From: an uncultured Bacteroidia bacterium
GTDB taxonomy: Bacteria; Bacteroidota; Bacteroidia; Bacteroidales; F082
Length of the DNA stretch: 64,000 nt
Reading direction: 5' to 3'
Assembly (NCBI GenBank): GCA_902785755.1
Contig: CACZZO010000017.1
Coordinates: forward strand, 1-64,000
Both the position numbers and the translations under genes were made by a program. Shown one piece after another: positions 19,525 through 28,898 of this stretch (its first letter is position 1; the number at the start of each line of letters is the position of its first letter). Below the pieces are notes generated by a model. It ran no database searches. It was given only the letters and a program-made list of their open reading frames with translations, and had not been told where the DNA came from.

Positions 19525-22494
19525 ATGAAAAAACTATTACTACCTTTACTCTTAATGGCTTTGGCGGCTTGCTCGACGGCACCCAAGGCCGACTATGAAC
19601 CAAACCCCGCCAATTATGTTGACCCGTTCATCGGGACGGGCGGCCACGGCCACACCTTCCCGGGCGCGACGGTGCCCTTCGGCATGGTGCAGTTCAGCCC
19701 TGACACAAGAATGAACGACTGGGACGGCTGCTCGGGCTACCACACCAGCGACCACACCATCCTCGGCTTCAGCACCACCCACCTCAGCGGAACGGGCTGC
19801 TCCGACTATGGCGACTTCCGCTTCATGCCCATTGTCGGCGAAGTGAAAACCGACAAAGGTGATGAAGAAAACACCGCTTCGGGCTATCGTTCAGCGTTCA
19901 AACATGAGAACGAGGATGCCAAGGCGGGCTATTATGCCGTGCTGCTCGATGATTACAACACCAAAGTGGAACTCACTACTGGCGACCGCGTCGGGATGAT
20001 GCGCTGCACCTTCCCCAAGAGCGACAACGCGCACCTGTTTTTGGACATGGTGGAAGGCGTGAACGATGAGTTTGTTTACGACTCGTGGCTCCAAGTGGAG
20101 GGCGACAATGCCATCAGCGGTTTCCGCCGCACAAGAGATTGGGCAAAAGAGCAACATCTCTATTTCTACGCCGAGTTCTCGAAGCCTTTCAAGAGCCATA
20201 CCTTTATTAATAAGGGCGTTCCAACCGAGGAGAAGCGCGTGGAAAGCGACTTCATCAAGGCTTGGTTCGACTTCGATACCGAGGAAAACGAGCCTATCGT
20301 GATGCGTATTGCCATTTCCGCCGTTGATGTGGAAGGCGCGAAGAACAACCTGAACAACGAATTGGCAGCCAACGATTTCGACTTTGATGCTTTGTGCCAA
20401 AAAGCCTTCGACAAATGGAACACCGAACTGAAACGTTACGCTGTGAGCGACCCCAACGAATCAAACAAGACGGTTTTCTATTCTGCATTGTATCACGCCA
20501 TGGTTGCCCCCAACCTCTTCAGCGATGCCGATGGCCGCTATCGTGCCCATGATTTGAAGGTCTACAAGTCAGAAAGGCCGGTTTATACCGTCTTTTCGCT
20601 TTGGGACACCTTCCGCAGCCTGCATCCCTTGTTCAGCCTCATGCAGCGCGAGCGCACCCTCGATTTCATCAACACCTTTATTAATAAATACGAAACCAAC
20701 CCACACCATATCTTGCCCGTTTGGGAATTGGCCGCCAACGAAACCTACTGCATGATTGGCAACCACGCCATCCCCGTCATTGCCGATGCCTACTTTGCCG
20801 GCATCCGCGACTTCGACATGGAGAAGGCTTTGGAAGCAATGGTGGCAAGCCAGAAAGACGACTTTCGTGGCATGGGCGCTTACATGAAATACGGCTACAT
20901 TCCGATTGAAGTTGAGGGCGAGGCCACTTCAAAGACCCTTGAATATGCCTACGATGACTGGTGCGTGGCCCGCATGGCCGAGGCTATGGGCAAACAGGAC
21001 ATCGCCAAGGAATTCTACACCCGTACACAAGCCTATAAGAACATCTACAACCCTGAAAACCAGTTCTTCCAAGGCCGCAGAAACGGCGGCTGGATGCGTC
21101 CTTTCGACCCAGCGCAAGTGAATTTCACTTTGACCGAGGCCAATTCCTACCAATACGGTTTCTTTGTGCCGCAAGACGTGAACGGTCACATTGACCTGAT
21201 GGGAGGCATGGACAGTTACAAAGCCAAACTCGATGCACTCTTCAACGCGCCCTCCGACCTGACGGGTCGCGTGCAGCCCGACATCACGGGACTCATCGGG
21301 CAATATGCCCACGGTAATGAACCGAGCCATAACACCGTGTATATGTACAACTTCGTCGGCCAGCCGACCATGACACAAAAGTATGTGAAACAAGTGATGG
21401 ACGACTTCTATACCGACCGTCGCGACGGTTATTCAGGCAACGAGGACTGCGGCCAAATGTCGGCTTGGGCGGTGTTTTCGTGCATGGGCTTCTACCCGGC
21501 CACACCCGCTTCGGGCTATTATGTCTTGGGCGTGCCGCGCTTTGAAAGAACCAAATTGACCTTCGAGAACGGCAAGCAGTTTGAAGTGGTTGCCAAAAAC
21601 TTGAATGAGCAAAACTGCTATGTGAAGTCGGTGAAACTGAACGGCAAACCGTTGGAACGTAGCTATATCACCTTCGAGGAAGTCTTCAACGGCGGCACTT
21701 TGGAATTCACCATGACCAACGAGACCAACTCCACTTGGGCCACGCAACCCGAGAATTGCCCCGTGGTGCGTATCCCCACCGAGAGCATCGTCATCGTCCC
21801 GACCATCAACGCGACTTCCGACACCTTCTTCGACAGTCTCATGGTTAGCATGAGCCATCCCATTGAGGGCGTGGAAATCCATTACACTTTGGATGGCAGC
21901 ACCCCGAATGAGGGTAGCCCTGTCTTTGGGCGGCCCATCTGTTTGAAGCAATCTACAACGGTAAAAGCCGCCGCACTGCAAAACGGTCGCTGGAGCCAAG
22001 TGATGGATGCCAATTACTATCTGATTGACGCGCGTCATTCGGTGAAGTTGGAGAATCCTTACAACGAACAATACGCTGCGGGCGGCCTCAAGGCCCTCAT
22101 CGATCACCAACGCGGCGGTGAGAATTTCCGCACCGGCTCATGGCAGGGCTATTATGGTGTCGACCTCATTGCCACGGTCGATTTGGGCGTTTCGAAACGC
22201 ATCAACCGATTGGCAGGCAGTTTCTTGCAAGAGGCCTACTCGTGGATTTGGATGCCGAAGGAAGTGGAATACTTTGTTTCTGAAGACGGCAAGAACTTCC
22301 GCAGCGTGGGCAAGGTGAAGAACGAATTGCCCGTGGATGTCGACGGTGCCTTTGTGCAGGAGATGGAGGTGAGACCGCGCACCAACGCCCGCTATGTGAA
22401 GATGGTGGCCAAGACCATCGGCGTTTGTCCCGAAGGACACGTTGGAGCAGGCCTAAAGGCTTGGATATTCTGTGATGAGCTTGTGATAGAATAA
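19525..22494 (+). CDS. GH92 alpha-mannosidase lipoprotein
   Basis: A 989-residue exo-acting alpha-1,2-mannosidase-family enzyme for mannose-containing glycans. The lipobox LAAC (Cys16) predicts an outer-membrane lipoprotein. The GH92 core runs to about residue 730 and begins with DPFIGTGGHGHTFPGATVPF. It holds GNEPSHNT (catalytic-acid region) and YSGNEDCGQMSAW (base Asp). A chitobiase-like beta domain (IHYTLDGSTPNEGSPVF) and a discoidin-like C-terminal domain follow, probably for carbohydrate binding. Two Ca2+-dependent catalytic features are expected from the family. Start 19525 is set by the signal peptide; the frame extends back through repeats. No SusC/SusD pair is adjacent. Confidence 0.95.
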   Translation: MKKLLLPLLLMALAACSTAPKADYEPNPANYVDPFIGTGGHGHTFPGATVPFGMVQFSPDTRMNDWDGCSGYHTSDHTILGFSTTHLSGTGCSDYGDFRFMPIVGEVKTDKGDEENTASGYRSAFKHENEDAKAGYYAVLLDDYNTKVELTTGDRVGMMRCTFPKSDNAHLFLDMVEGVNDEFVYDSWLQVEGDNAISGFRRTRDWAKEQHLYFYAEFSKPFKSHTFINKGVPTEEKRVESDFIKAWFDFDTEENEPIVMRIAISAVDVEGAKNNLNNELAANDFDFDALCQKAFDKWNTELKRYAVSDPNESNKTVFYSALYHAMVAPNLFSDADGRYRAHDLKVYKSERPVYTVFSLWDTFRSLHPLFSLMQRERTLDFINTFINKYETNPHHILPVWELAANETYCMIGNHAIPVIADAYFAGIRDFDMEKALEAMVASQKDDFRGMGAYMKYGYIPIEVEGEATSKTLEYAYDDWCVARMAEAMGKQDIAKEFYTRTQAYKNIYNPENQFFQGRRNGGWMRPFDPAQVNFTLTEANSYQYGFFVPQDVNGHIDLMGGMDSYKAKLDALFNAPSDLTGRVQPDITGLIGQYAHGNEPSHNTVYMYNFVGQPTMTQKYVKQVMDDFYTDRRDGYSGNEDCGQMSAWAVFSCMGFYPATPASGYYVLGVPRFERTKLTFENGKQFEVVAKNLNEQNCYVKSVKLNGKPLERSYITFEEVFNGGTLEFTMTNETNSTWATQPENCPVVRIPTESIVIVPTINATSDTFFDSLMVSMSHPIEGVEIHYTLDGSTPNEGSPVFGRPICLKQSTTVKAAALQNGRWSQVMDANYYLIDARHSVKLENPYNEQYAAGGLKALIDHQRGGENFRTGSWQGYYGVDLIATVDLGVSKRINRLAGSFLQEAYSWIWMPKEVEYFVSEDGKNFRSVGKVKNELPVDVDGAFVQEMEVRPRTNARYVKMVAKTIGVCPEGHVGAGLKAWIFCDELVIE

Positions 22495-22499
22495 GGACA

Positions 22500-22603
22500 C
22501 GCTTTGCGTCACTGCGAGGCACGAAGCAGTCTATACAATAAACTTAATCCCTGGATTGCTTCGTCGTTCCTCCTCGCAAAGACGCGAAGCGACGAAATAG
22601 ACA
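22500..22603. repeat. Repeat family A, inverted pair after the GH92 gene
   Basis: One degenerate copy in forward orientation (22500-22532) and one in reverse (22551-22603) face each other, filling most of the 134-bp gap between the GH92 and PFK genes. They begin 6 bp after the GH92 stop. Confidence 0.8.
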
Positions 22604-22628
22604 ACAATAAATCTTTAAATCTGAAAAT

Positions 22629-23846
22629 ATGAAAGAATCCATCGTAATTCTCGCTGGCGGCGGTCCTGCCCCCGGCATCAACACGGTCATCAGCACCGTG
22701 GCCAAGACCTTCCTTAAGAGCGGTTATCGCGTACTCGGCCTCAACGAAGGCTATAAAAACCTCTTCAAGCCCAATCCCGATGTGGTGGAAATGGACTTCC
22801 TCTATGCCGACGCCATTCTCAAACGTGGCGGTTCGGCCTTGAAGATGAGTCGCTACAAACCCAAAAATGAGGAGTTTAATACCGAATTTTTCGTGAAAAA
22901 CAACATCAAACTGTTGGTTACCATTGGCGGTGATGATACCGCTTCGACGGCCAACCGTATCTCGAAATTCTTGGCCAATAGCGGTGTCCCGATTCAGAAC
23001 ATCCACGTTCCCAAGACCATCGACAACGACCTGCCTTTGCCCGATGGCAGCCCGACCTTCGGCTACTATTCGGCCAAGGATGCCGCTGTGCATTTGGTGC
23101 AGACCATCTACGAAGATGCCCGCACCAGCGGCAACTGGTTCGTCATCTCCGCAATGGGTCGCGAGGCCGGCCATTTGGCTTTCGGCATGACTTCGGCTTG
23201 CCACTGCCCGATGGTGGTCATCCCTGAGATGTTCAACAAGGCGGAAGTCACATTCGATGCCATCATCAAGTTGGTGATTAGTTCGATTGTGAAACGCAAG
23301 TTGCTGGGTGTCAACTATGGTGTGGTCATCATCAGCGAGGGCGTGTTCCACTTTATGAGCGACGAGGAAATCGAGAAGTCGGGGGTGGCCTTCACCTACG
23401 ACGAACACGGCCATCCTGAGTTGGGCAATGTTAGTAAAGCACACATTTTCAACCTCTTGTTGCAACAAAGATTGAAGGCTTTGGGTCTCAATGTGAAGAG
23501 CCGTCCAGTCGAGATTGGCTATGGTATCCGTTGTGTTGAACCTAATGGTTACGACCTGACTTATTGCTCCCTTCTTGGCTATGGTGTGAAGAAACTCTTC
23601 GACCAAGGTGTGAGTGGCGCGATGGTCACGGCCAACCCGAAGGGCGAAATCGTCCCGCTTTATTTGAAAGATGTGGAGGACGAAAACGGCAAGATCAAAC
23701 CGCGTTTGGTGAATCTCAACGGCCCGAAAGCCGAGTTGATTTTCAACGACGGTTTGCAATACATCATGCCTTCCGACTATGAAGCCGCGAAGGAATATCT
23801 GCCTGACCCAGAAAACTACGACTTCAAGAAGATTTTGAAGTGGTAA
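22629..23846 (+). CDS. Pyrophosphate-dependent 6-phosphofructokinase
   Basis: A 405-residue glycolytic enzyme phosphorylating fructose 6-phosphate. Two diagnostic positions point to PPi rather than ATP as phosphoryl donor: GGDDT (100-104, Asp103 where ATP enzymes have Gly) and PKTIDND (128-134, Lys129 where ATP enzymes have Gly). The substrate-binding MGREAG is present. PPi enzymes work reversibly, so the gene can serve glycolysis and gluconeogenesis. No clear promoter box is seen; family A repeats fill the upstream gap. Confidence 0.9.
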   Translation: MKESIVILAGGGPAPGINTVISTVAKTFLKSGYRVLGLNEGYKNLFKPNPDVVEMDFLYADAILKRGGSALKMSRYKPKNEEFNTEFFVKNNIKLLVTIGGDDTASTANRISKFLANSGVPIQNIHVPKTIDNDLPLPDGSPTFGYYSAKDAAVHLVQTIYEDARTSGNWFVISAMGREAGHLAFGMTSACHCPMVVIPEMFNKAEVTFDAIIKLVISSIVKRKLLGVNYGVVIISEGVFHFMSDEEIEKSGVAFTYDEHGHPELGNVSKAHIFNLLLQQRLKALGLNVKSRPVEIGYGIRCVEPNGYDLTYCSLLGYGVKKLFDQGVSGAMVTANPKGEIVPLYLKDVEDENGKIKPRLVNLNGPKAELIFNDGLQYIMPSDYEAAKEYLPDPENYDFKKILKW

Positions 23847-23868
23847 TCCGTTTTGTGGCGGTTGTTTT

Positions 23869-23900
23869 ATGTAGGACTGTCAAAGTTGGCAGTCCTACAT
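23869..23900. terminator. Hairpin after the PFK gene
   Basis: ATGTAGGACTG (23869-23879) and CAGTCCTACAT (23890-23900) form an 11-bp perfect stem with a 10-nt loop. The T-run that follows is weak, so termination is likely but not certain. Confidence 0.6.
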
Positions 23901-23926
23901 TAGTTTGAAATACAATATTTAATGAC

Positions 23927-25720
23927 ATGGAAACGAAGAAGATAGAACTGCTTGCGCCTGCCAAGGATTGTGAGGTGGGCATGGCCGCCATCAACCACGG
24001 CGCGGATGCCGTTTACATCGGAGGCCCCGACTTTGGTGCCCGCGAAAAGGCCTCGAACAAGATTCAGGACATCGAAAAGCTTTGCCGTCATGCGGCTTTG
24101 TTCGATGCGAAAGTGTATGTCACGCTGAACACATTGCTCTACGACAACGAGTTGGAACGCGCCCGCAAGATAGCCCACGACTGCTGGAACGCCGGCGTGG
24201 ATGCCCTCATTGTTCAGGACATGAAGCTCCTCGAACTTGACTTGCCCCCCATTCCCCTCCACGCCAGCACCCAATGCGCCAACCTGACTGTGGAAAAGGT
24301 GCAAATGCTTGAAAGTTTGGGATTTAGCCAAGTCGTTTTGGGCCGCGAGTTGAGTTTGAAGCAGATTCGTGAAATCCGCGAAAAAACCACCGTTCCGTTG
24401 GAATTTTTTGTCCATGGCGCGTTGTGCGTGAGCCATAGCGGGCAGTGCTATCTCAGCCAATTTATCGGCAACCGCAGTGCCAATCGTGGTGCTTGTGCCC
24501 AGCCTTGCCGCCTGCCTTGGGATTTGCTCGACGCAAACGGGAAAGTGCTTATCAAAAATAGGCATTTGCTTTGCCTTAAAGACCTCAACAACAGTGCCCA
24601 TTTGGAGGAACTGATGGACGCTGGCATCACGAGTTTCAAGATTGAAGGCCGAATGAAAGACGCTGATTATGTGAAGAATGTGACCGCGTTTTATCGTCAG
24701 AAATTGGATGAAATCTTCGCTCGTCGCACAGATTTAAAACAAGCCTCACAAGGCCATTGCCAATACAATTTCGAGGTCAATCCCGATAAATCATTCAACC
24801 GAGGTTTCACCGATTTCTTCATCAACGGGCGGCAAAAGGGCATCGATTCGCCCTTTACGCCCAAATCGATGGGCGAATACATTGGCGAGGTCGCATGGTG
24901 CAATCCGCTCCGCATGGAAATCAAGACTGACAAGGTATTGCATAACGGCGACGGGCTGTGTTTTTTGAATCAGGACAATGAATTGGTGGGATTGCGTGCG
25001 GATGTGGTAAACGGTTTCACGGTTTCGTGCAATCGTCCGCACGGTGCCCAACGCGGCGCGAAAGTCTATCGCAATTACGACATCGAATGGCAAAAACAAG
25101 TGGATGCCTCAACGGGCAACCGCAAGATTGACATTGATTTGACCTTGGCCGAAACGGAAACGGGATATGAATTGGTCGCTTCGCGTCATTGCGAGGAACG
25201 AAGCAATCCAGACAAAAAAACTCGTACACTGGATTGCCGCGCTTCGCTCGCAATGACGACCACACAATGCGACAAAATCACGGCAAACAACCCCGAAAAG
25301 GCCACCGAAAACATCCGCAAAAAGGCTCTGCAATGGGGCGACACGCCCTTCAATCCCGTAAATCTGGAATTGAAATTCAACGAACCGCGCCTCATCCCAG
25401 CCTCCGTCATCGGCGAGATGAAACGCGATTTGGTGGCGAAATTGACCGAGGAACTGATTGAAAACCATCGGAATAACCGCGAACAACGCCAAAATCACAC
25501 TCTGTCCGGTATGGACGTTTGCCAAACGTCCCTCAACCCCGACGAAATCCCCAACCGCCTGATGACCTGCCACCATTGCATCCGCTACGCCAACGGGATG
25601 TGCAGCCGCGAAACAGGACAAAAGGCCGAACCGCTGTTCATCCGCAACGGCGCGAACACCTTCCGCCTCGAATTTGATTGCCGAGATTGCTTGATGAGCG
25701 TCTGTTCCATGGCGCAATAG
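23927..25720 (+). CDS. U32 family peptidase (YegQ/TrhP-like) with an in-frame repeat insert
   Basis: A 597-residue U32 protein. The core is recognised from LLAPAKDCEVGMAAINHGADAV split over its first strand, the Cys cluster SHSGQCYLSQ and NRGACAQPCR, and a C-terminal CHHCIRYANGMCSR / DCRDCLMSVC Cys set that could bind an Fe-S cluster. Relatives such as TrhP make tRNA 5-hydroxyuridine; collagenase activity is an older annotation. Residues about 417-445 are translated from an inverted pair of family A repeats (RHCEERSNPDKK, then LDCRASLAMT). The insert sits in a variable linker, and the frame continues on both sides. Confidence 0.92.
   Translation: METKKIELLAPAKDCEVGMAAINHGADAVYIGGPDFGAREKASNKIQDIEKLCRHAALFDAKVYVTLNTLLYDNELERARKIAHDCWNAGVDALIVQDMKLLELDLPPIPLHASTQCANLTVEKVQMLESLGFSQVVLGRELSLKQIREIREKTTVPLEFFVHGALCVSHSGQCYLSQFIGNRSANRGACAQPCRLPWDLLDANGKVLIKNRHLLCLKDLNNSAHLEELMDAGITSFKIEGRMKDADYVKNVTAFYRQKLDEIFARRTDLKQASQGHCQYNFEVNPDKSFNRGFTDFFINGRQKGIDSPFTPKSMGEYIGEVAWCNPLRMEIKTDKVLHNGDGLCFLNQDNELVGLRADVVNGFTVSCNRPHGAQRGAKVYRNYDIEWQKQVDASTGNRKIDIDLTLAETETGYELVASRHCEERSNPDKKTRTLDCRASLAMTTTQCDKITANNPEKATENIRKKALQWGDTPFNPVNLELKFNEPRLIPASVIGEMKRDLVAKLTEELIENHRNNREQRQNHTLSGMDVCQTSLNPDEIPNRLMTCHHCIRYANGMCSRETGQKAEPLFIRNGANTFRLEFDCRDCLMSVCSMAQ
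25177..25260. repeat. Repeat family A, inverted pair inside the U32 coding sequence
   Basis: A forward copy (25177-25210) and a reverse copy (25229-25259) are separated by 18 bp. Both are read in frame as part of the U32 protein. Confidence 0.88.
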
Positions 25721-25803
25721 AGTCCGCTCGCTCTTCAACATTAAACCATCATCATAATTATCATAAAATAATCATCATTTTATGATGAAATCGGAAAAAT
25801 TTG

Positions 25804-25811
25804 TACTTTTG
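25804..25811 (+). promoter_or_regulatory. -7 box of the ATPase-ABC pair
   Basis: TACTTTTG, 24 bp before the ATG at 25836. A small palindrome, CATCAT-TTT-ATGATG (25772-25786), lies just upstream and could be an operator. Confidence 0.55.
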
Positions 25812-25835
25812 CGGTGTATAATAAGACTTTAGGCC

Positions 25836-26966
25836 ATGAACAACCCTTTCATCACCAATGGTTATTCCGAACCCCAGTATTTTTGTGACCGCCTGCATGA
25901 AACAGAAATGCTCACCCGCCTGCTGACCAACGAAAACAACGTAGCATTGATTTCGCCGCGCAGGTTGGGCAAAACCGATTTGCTTCACCACTGCTTCACG
26001 CAGCCTGAGATCCAAAAGCGTTATTACACCTTCATCATCGACATTTATGCCACTACTTCTATGCGCGATTTCATCAATGTGTTTGGCAAGTCGGTACTTG
26101 ATGAATTGAAATCGAAAGGAAAAAGGGCTTGGAACTTGTTCTTGCAAACCCTGAGTTCGTTGCGCTCCGAAATCACCTACGATGGGGCGGGCTTGCCGAC
26201 TTGGGGCATGAGCATCGGCGCAATTTCCAACCCTTCTGTTTCCTTGGACGAGATTTTCTCTTACCTCAATCATGCCGACAAACCCTGCCTTGTGGCGTTT
26301 GACGAGTTCCAGCAAATCACGCGCTATCCCGATGCGTCCAACATAGAGGCGGCTTTACGCACTTACATCCAACGCTGCAACAATGCACATTTTGTGTTTT
26401 CAGGGTCGCAACGGCATCTGATGGGTGCCATTTTCACTTCTCCTTCACGCCCCTTCTACCAGTCTGTGAGTATCATCAATCTGCCGCCCATTTCTTTGGA
26501 AAAATATACTGATTTTGTCATGGAGAAATTCGAGGAAGCGGGAAAACATATTGAAAAAGAGGTGATTGAGAACATTTATGAACGTTTCCAAGGCATCACT
26601 TCCTATATGCAACGCATTATGAATTTATTGTTCACCTATACAGCTGTTGGATCGACCTGCAAAATGCAAATGGTGGACTCTTGCATCTACGAATTGATTG
26701 ACTTTTCTTCAGACACTTACGAATCGCTGTTGTACCAAATGCCTGAAAAACAGCGCGAAGTATTTTTGGCTATTGCCAAAGATGACGATGTCAAGAACAT
26801 TTCGAGTAGTACTTTCGTTAGGAAACACAGCCTTGTTTCGGCGAGTTCGGTGCTTTCGGCGGTAAAAGGTCTTCTCGAAAAAGACTTCATCACACAAGAC
26901 AAAAACACTTATTCTGTTTACGACAAATTTTTTGCCCTTTGGTTGAAACGCAAAAATATCATCTAA
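25836..26966 (+). CDS. Archaeal-type AAA+ ATPase of unknown role
   Basis: A 376-residue P-loop ATPase of the MNS/STAND-related group. Walker A is the variant SPRRLGKTDLL (40-50) and Walker B is LVAFDEFQQI (about 152). The sensor region FSGSQRHLM and a C-terminal winged-helix-like part (SASSVLSAVKGLLEKDFI) complete the fold. Such proteins are widespread in Bacteroidota and mostly uncharacterised. The ABC exporter gene starts 1 bp after its stop, so the two are transcribed together. Confidence 0.8.
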   Translation: MNNPFITNGYSEPQYFCDRLHETEMLTRLLTNENNVALISPRRLGKTDLLHHCFTQPEIQKRYYTFIIDIYATTSMRDFINVFGKSVLDELKSKGKRAWNLFLQTLSSLRSEITYDGAGLPTWGMSIGAISNPSVSLDEIFSYLNHADKPCLVAFDEFQQITRYPDASNIEAALRTYIQRCNNAHFVFSGSQRHLMGAIFTSPSRPFYQSVSIINLPPISLEKYTDFVMEKFEEAGKHIEKEVIENIYERFQGITSYMQRIMNLLFTYTAVGSTCKMQMVDSCIYELIDFSSDTYESLLYQMPEKQREVFLAIAKDDDVKNISSSTFVRKHSLVSASSVLSAVKGLLEKDFITQDKNTYSVYDKFFALWLKRKNII

Positions 26967-26967
26967 T

Positions 26968-28782
26968 ATGAACCTCTTCCAACTCTTCAAAAACGTAAAA
27001 CCTTTCGTAAAGCCTTACAAATGGCTGGTTTTCATCACTTTGATATTAACCTTAATCGGTTCGCTGATGGCGCAAGTGAACGCCATCGTGCTCGACTGGA
27101 CCGTCGATGAGGTGAACGACCTCGTCAGCGCAGGCGAAAAATGGGGGCAACGGGCGATGCACATCGTCATCCTCATCTCGTCGGTGCTGCTCGGCAAGGA
27201 AATCCTCTCGGCCATCATCACCTACGCGCAAAACTACTACGGCGAGCGGATGCGCATCTTCGTCAGCCGCGACCTCGCCCAAAGCGTCATCGAGAAAGTG
27301 CTGACCTTCAAGATGGCCTTCTTCAACTCGGGCGACAACGCCACGGGCAAGCTCCAAGCCCGTATCGACCAGGGTGTCAGTTCGTTATCGCGCACAGTGC
27401 AGAACTTCTTCATTGACTTGTTGCCGCTGTTCACGAGCGCACTTTTGGCCCTCATTCTGATGTTTGCGGCCAATGTCTATGTCGGGTTGGTGGCTTTGGC
27501 CATCGTGCCGGTTTACTTTTGGATTACCGTCCGCCAAGCGCGAAGGCTGAAAGGCTGGCGTCGCGAGATGCGCAACCACTTGGAAACCAAGAGCCAAGGC
27601 ATCAAAAACATCATCGATTCGATCAACGTCATCAAGAGTTTCAACCGAGAGCAAATTGAAGGCCAAAAGCAACTCGACATCCAGAATCAAGTGACTGAAA
27701 ACCAGATGAAAACCCGTCGCGTGGCGTTCTATTACAACGGTGTGAAAAGTTTCGTGAAGCAAGTCGGAACGGTGTTGGTCATCATCCTGACGGCCTACCT
27801 TGTATTAATAGGCTATCCCGGCATGACCATCGGTAAAATCATGTACCACGTCATGCTGTTCAGCAACGTCATCGCGCCCATCACACAGCTGCAGCGCATC
27901 TTCGACGACGTGAACGACGCGCTCATCTACGCCGAGGGTTTCTTCAGCATTTTGGACTCGGAAAAAGACATCGAGCCGTCGGGGAATTACCGTCCCGAAA
28001 AGATTCACGGCAAGTTTGAACTGAAAAACGTGGATTTCACCTATCCCAATGGAAATCAAGCACTTTACGACATCAACATGACCATTGAGCCGAACAAAAT
28101 CACGGCTTTGGTGGGACTTTCGGGCGCGGGCAAGAGCACCATCGTGAACCTTTTGGACAAGTTCTACGAGCCGCAAGTGGGTACCATCACTTTGGACGGC
28201 ATCGACCTGCGCGAATACGACACCCAATTCCTGCGCGAAAACATCGGCCTCGTGCTGCAAAAGAACCACATTTTTGACGGCACGATTGAGGAAAACATCC
28301 TCTACGGCAACCCCAACGCCACGCACGAGGAAGTCGTTGAAGCCGCCAAGAAGTCATACATCTACGACCAAATCATGGCCCTGCCGAAGCAGTTCGAGAA
28401 CAAAGCCAGCGACCTTTCGGGCGGCCAGCAGCAGCGCATCGCCATCGCGCGAATGTTCCTCAAAAACCCGCCCATCATCTTCCTCGACGAGCCCACCGCC
28501 AGCTTAGACGCCATCGCCACCGAGCAAATCAAGAACAGCCTCGATGCCATCAAGAAAGACCGCACCGTCATCATCATCTCGCACAGCATTTCGCAAATCA
28601 TCGACAGCGATATGGTTTACGCGCTCAAAACAGGTCATGTGGAAGAGTCGGGCGACCCAGACGAAATCTACAAGAAAGGCGGCATTTACAAGGACATCAT
28701 CGATGCTTCGGCGAGAAGTCTGAATATTGAGAAGATTGCAAGAACAATTGATGAGAGTGCCATAGCGCATGAGACTGAGTGA
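26968..28782 (+). CDS. ABC exporter, fused permease and ATPase
   Basis: A 604-residue half-transporter of the MsbA/multidrug type that should act as a homodimer. Six membrane segments lie in about 15-320. The ATPase has Walker A (GLSGAGKSTIVNL), signature (LSGGQQQRIAIAR), Walker B (IIFLDEPTASLD) and switch His (IISHSISQI). The substrate is unknown. It follows the ATPase gene by one base. Confidence 0.9.
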   Translation: MNLFQLFKNVKPFVKPYKWLVFITLILTLIGSLMAQVNAIVLDWTVDEVNDLVSAGEKWGQRAMHIVILISSVLLGKEILSAIITYAQNYYGERMRIFVSRDLAQSVIEKVLTFKMAFFNSGDNATGKLQARIDQGVSSLSRTVQNFFIDLLPLFTSALLALILMFAANVYVGLVALAIVPVYFWITVRQARRLKGWRREMRNHLETKSQGIKNIIDSINVIKSFNREQIEGQKQLDIQNQVTENQMKTRRVAFYYNGVKSFVKQVGTVLVIILTAYLVLIGYPGMTIGKIMYHVMLFSNVIAPITQLQRIFDDVNDALIYAEGFFSILDSEKDIEPSGNYRPEKIHGKFELKNVDFTYPNGNQALYDINMTIEPNKITALVGLSGAGKSTIVNLLDKFYEPQVGTITLDGIDLREYDTQFLRENIGLVLQKNHIFDGTIEENILYGNPNATHEEVVEAAKKSYIYDQIMALPKQFENKASDLSGGQQQRIAIARMFLKNPPIIFLDEPTASLDAIATEQIKNSLDAIKKDRTVIIISHSISQIIDSDMVYALKTGHVEESGDPDEIYKKGGIYKDIIDASARSLNIEKIARTIDESAIAHETE

Positions 28783-28826
28783 AAAGAAAAAAAACAAAAA
28801 AAGACTTGCATGTAAAGAAAAAACAT

Positions 28827-28834
28827 TATCTTTG
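28827..28834 (+). promoter_or_regulatory. Promoter of the second T9SS cargo gene
   Basis: TATCTTTG with TTG at 28806-28808, an 18-bp spacing that fits the -33/-7 pattern of the phylum. Confidence 0.65.
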
Positions 28835-28898
28835 CCCCCAAATAATTCGTAAAAACAAACATCATCAATTCACTAATTATTAATTAAACCTATTCAAA

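Noticed and set aside
25755..25790. Possible operator rich in ATCAT/ATGAT upstream of the ATPase gene
   Set aside because: The palindrome is short and AT-rich, so chance is likely; it is only mentioned with the promoter.
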